Source: Chryseobacterium arthrosphaerae | GTDB lineage: Bacteria > Bacteroidota > Bacteroidia > Flavobacteriales > Weeksellaceae | DNA length: 64,000 nucleotides | Reading direction: 5' to 3' | Assembly: GCF_001684965.1 (NCBI RefSeq) | Contig: NZ_MAYG01000032.1 | Location: 1-64,000, forward strand | In this document: piece by piece, positions 62,050 through 64,000 of the stretch | Layout of the letters: every line of letters begins with the position of its first letter | Numbering within the stretch: position 1 is the first letter of the stretch | Notes under the pieces: generated by a model | What the model was told of the DNA's origin: nothing | Databases searched by the model: none | Seen by the model: the letters and a program-made list of their open reading frames with translations, nothing else | Translations under genes and position numbers: made by a program

Positions 62050-62205
62050 TTTACTGTTGTCTTATTTATTCTGAAATCGTCATCCCCTGACTATTTATAT
62101 TTCCCTATCCTGCACAAGCTCCGTCTTAGCAGCTTTTCTCCGTTTCAAAAAACGGTGCAAAAATAAGGATTAAAAACAGGATCTATTTCTTCACGATTAT
62201 GATTT

Positions 62206-62853
62206 CTATTTTAATGTATGTACTTTTCCAAAAAGACCATCAATGATCAGTTTCAAAATACAGACTGTTCCCCCACTGATGATCAGAGATAAAATCCCGA
62301 TACAGAACGGCCATAAGCCCATTATACGGTCTTTTCTTTCCGAATAAAATTCAGTGACCTCTGCCAGATTGGGCTTCTTACCTGAATACACCGCAATCAA
62401 TTCTTTTTCTGTATTAAAAGTTTTTACCTCATCTGTTGTTGTATCTAACAAAAAGTACCCGTTATCAAAAGTTTTACCCAGGATCTTATTTCCATCTTCT
62501 TCAATTTCTGCAACCATTGAAACCTGAGTTTCTCCGTTTTTCCCGTTAATACTTGCCTGCTCCGGAATATCAATAAATAGCAGCTGATGATTATTCCTCA
62601 AAGGAACATACCATGCATCACCAATCCCTATATCTACTTTCTTTTTATCCGTAACTAATGAAAACCCGATAATTCCACAAATATAGAATGTATACAATCC
62701 TACAAATGGCGCTGCTATTGCCAGTATTGTTTTTCTCTTTCTCCTGTTTTTATTACTGACAAAATATGTAACAATGCCTGCTATAACAGCACAGATCAAA
62801 CTCAGAATAAAGAGAATGACAAGATGTATCAGTATGACAAACCCTATTCCCAT
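62206..62853 (-). CDS. Hypothetical membrane protein
   Basis: A 215-residue protein with two N-terminal membrane segments (FVILIHLVILFILSLICAVIAGIV, ILAIAAPFVGLYTFYICGIIGF), a soluble middle domain and a C-terminal segment. No family is recognised. It overlaps the upstream gene by 1 nt, so it is co-translated. Confidence 0.65.
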   Translation of the reverse strand: MGIGFVILIHLVILFILSLICAVIAGIVTYFVSNKNRRKRKTILAIAAPFVGLYTFYICGIIGFSLVTDKKKVDIGIGDAWYVPLRNNHQLLFIDIPEQASINGKNGETQVSMVAEIEEDGNKILGKTFDNGYFLLDTTTDEVKTFNTEKELIAVYSGKKPNLAEVTEFYSERKDRIMGLWPFCIGILSLIISGGTVCILKLIIDGLFGKVHTLK

Positions 62854-63470
62854 TATTGATATTTCTTATGCATGATCAATCCATACACAATATGCAGGAC
62901 ACCGAAGCCAATTGCCCAGAAAACCAATCCCCAACCCAAAAAGAAAAGAGATATCAATCCCAAAATAATTTCAAAATATCCTAAATATTTTACATCCGTC
63001 AGGGTATATCTTTCCGCATTTACCAAAGCTAACCCATAAAAGATCAGCGTAGCCGGTGCAATAAATACAAACAGGTGGTGATAAAGAAGCGCCAGGCAGA
63101 AAAATCCTCCCGCTACCAAAGGCACAGCAAAAGCAGCCAAAAGCCGTTTGGTGGTTGCATCCCAGATTTTGAGTCCTTTCTTTTTACTTTTATTGGCTGT
63201 AAAAATATATCCGCTGAAAATAGCTGCCACTAAAATAGCGATACCGATCCATACAAGTTCTCTCACTAAGGCAGGTTTGAAAATATTCCTGTCACCATCA
63301 AAGTAATCAATCCCTTCTCTTTTAAAAACAAAATAGACATATGCCGCACCAATAATAGCTGCCAGCCCTGCCACAACTCCGGATAATCCGCTCAAAGAAA
63401 TAAATCTGGAAGACCGCTCCATCATGGAACGGATATGGGATAAGTCTTCGTGATAGTTTTTTGTTTCCAT
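62853..63470 (-). CDS. Hypothetical membrane protein
   Basis: A 205-residue protein with about six membrane segments and a short cytoplasmic N terminus (HEDLSHIRSMMERSSRFISLSGLSGVVAG). It resembles uncharacterised Bacteroidota proteins that accompany small winged-helix regulators. It is transcribed with 62206-62853 and probably with the regulator at 61759 beyond a 156-nt gap. Confidence 0.7.
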   Translation of the reverse strand: METKNYHEDLSHIRSMMERSSRFISLSGLSGVVAGLAAIIGAAYVYFVFKREGIDYFDGDRNIFKPALVRELVWIGIAILVAAIFSGYIFTANKSKKKGLKIWDATTKRLLAAFAVPLVAGGFFCLALLYHHLFVFIAPATLIFYGLALVNAERYTLTDVKYLGYFEIILGLISLFFLGWGLVFWAIGFGVLHIVYGLIMHKKYQ

Positions 63471-63558
63471 AGAAAGAACTTTGAATTACAAAGTTATAAT
63501 TTTTTATGAACCTGCAAAATATTTTTTTGAAAATATATTATATAAAGACAGCCATCAA

Positions 63559-63585
63559 TAAAAAAACCGCTGATGAAATCAACGG
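63559..63585 (-). terminator. Intrinsic terminator after the enoyl-CoA hydratase
   Basis: On the minus strand CCGTTGAT / ATCAGCGG (63585-63578 with 63574-63567) forms an 8-bp stem with a 3-nt loop, then TTTTTTT. It sits 25 nt past the stop of the gene at the right edge. Confidence 0.85.
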
Positions 63586-63610
63586 CTGTCTGTTTTTATG
63601 AGTGGAAAAA

Positions 63611-64000
63611 CTATTTTGCTCTCAGTCTTTCTTTAATCGCTTCAATATTTTTCTTTGCAGAATCTTCCAGGATAAGGCTTGCACTCATGTGGATTCTTGC
63701 CGGCATCAGTTCATTGAAATGATCTGTTCCTTCCCACGACACTTTTTTGATCAGTGCCAGGGCCTCACTGCTTCTTGAGGCCAGTGTCTGTAAAAATTTC
63801 TCCAGCTTTTCATCCATTTCCTGAATATTCTCTGATACGGAATGGTAAATATTGTGCTGCTCTGCCCATTCAGCAGATCTGAAATCTGCATCAATAGCCA
63901 TTGCCGAGAACTGTGATTTACCGATCTTTCTTTCTACGTAAGGGCCAATCACAAAAGGACCAATTCCCAGATTGATCTCTGTAAGTGCCAATGCTGAATC
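63611..64000 (-). CDS. Enoyl-CoA hydratase/isomerase family protein (C-terminal part)
   Basis: Partial gene cut by the right edge; its N terminus lies beyond 64000 and the frame stays open to the end. The visible 129 residues have ALTEINLGIGPFVIGP, typical of the crotonase-fold region after the oxyanion hole, then SEWAEQHNIYHSV-like and ASRSSEALALIKK helices of the C-terminal domain. It would hydrate or isomerise enoyl-CoA, in fatty-acid or amino-acid breakdown. A start at 63991 would be internal and is not used. Confidence 0.85.
   Translation of the reverse strand, partial: DSALALTEINLGIGPFVIGPYVERKIGKSQFSAMAIDADFRSAEWAEQHNIYHSVSENIQEMDEKLEKFLQTLASRSSEALALIKKVSWEGTDHFNELMPARIHMSASLILEDSAKKNIEAIKERLRAK

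Overview
The window looks like chromosome of a Chryseobacterium-type member of the Flavobacteriia (Bacteroidota). The evidence is a giant type IX secretion (T9SS) protein SprA, T9SS sorting-domain cargo, Bacteroidota-type promoters (TTTG / TAnnTTTG), weak Shine-Dalgarno sites, AT-rich intergenic DNA and Flavobacteriaceae-style intergenic repeats. No insertion sequence, integrase or CRISPR array was seen. The only RNA gene recognised with confidence is a tRNA with a CAU anticodon.

Layout. (1) 1-936: non-coding, with a promoter pointing off the left edge and a repeat element. (2) 937-13169, minus strand: housekeeping block vanZ-like, gcvH, sprA, ruvA, maeB, an N-acetylglucosamine kinase-like gene and a small coiled-coil protein. 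(3) 13391-17261, plus strand: a candidate structured RNA, a GtrA-like membrane protein, a PlsC acyltransferase, a FucP-type sugar transporter and a DUF3810 metallopeptidase-like protein. (4) 17785-43020: a roughly 25 kb natural-product island. (5) 43075-46211: an unusual lipoprotein with a haem-c motif plus a large protein of unknown function. (6) 46584-57873: tRNA, a TlpA-like thioredoxin, T9SS cargo, clpX, HIT protein, greA, dtd, a serine hydrolase, a T9SS subtilase and lipoproteins. (7) 58042-64000: small membrane proteins, a Coq4-like protein, a metallophosphoesterase, a winged-helix regulator and an enoyl-CoA hydratase cut by the right edge.

The island is the notable part. It holds six candidate ribosomal peptide precursors of three kinds around one export system. 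Two paralogous 'grasp-with-spasm' clusters (22257-25679 and 33804-37129) each contain a precursor, a terminator-like hairpin, a DUF6624-like lipoprotein, a microviridin-type ATP-grasp ligase, a conserved 59-61 residue protein too small for routine gene calling, and a SPASM-domain protein that lacks the radical-SAM CxxxCxxC motif. Between them, on the minus strand, is a lanthipeptide-like cassette: two 56-residue single-cysteine precursors, a split LanB dehydratase (glutamylation and elimination parts on separate genes), a secreted prolyl oligopeptidase and no LanC. Downstream are two cysteine-rich double-glycine peptides with a C39-peptidase ABC exporter, an HlyD adaptor and a VKOR-thioredoxin fusion suited to making disulfides. 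Two signal-peptide/TPR/transmembrane/AraC regulators flank the precursors. A repeated TTCATGAATTTAxAAA element lies 31-32 nt upstream of the -7 box of three precursor promoters, and the two grasp-with-spasm leaders share further palindromes, which suggests one regulatory network. Product structures and biological role cannot be read from the sequence.
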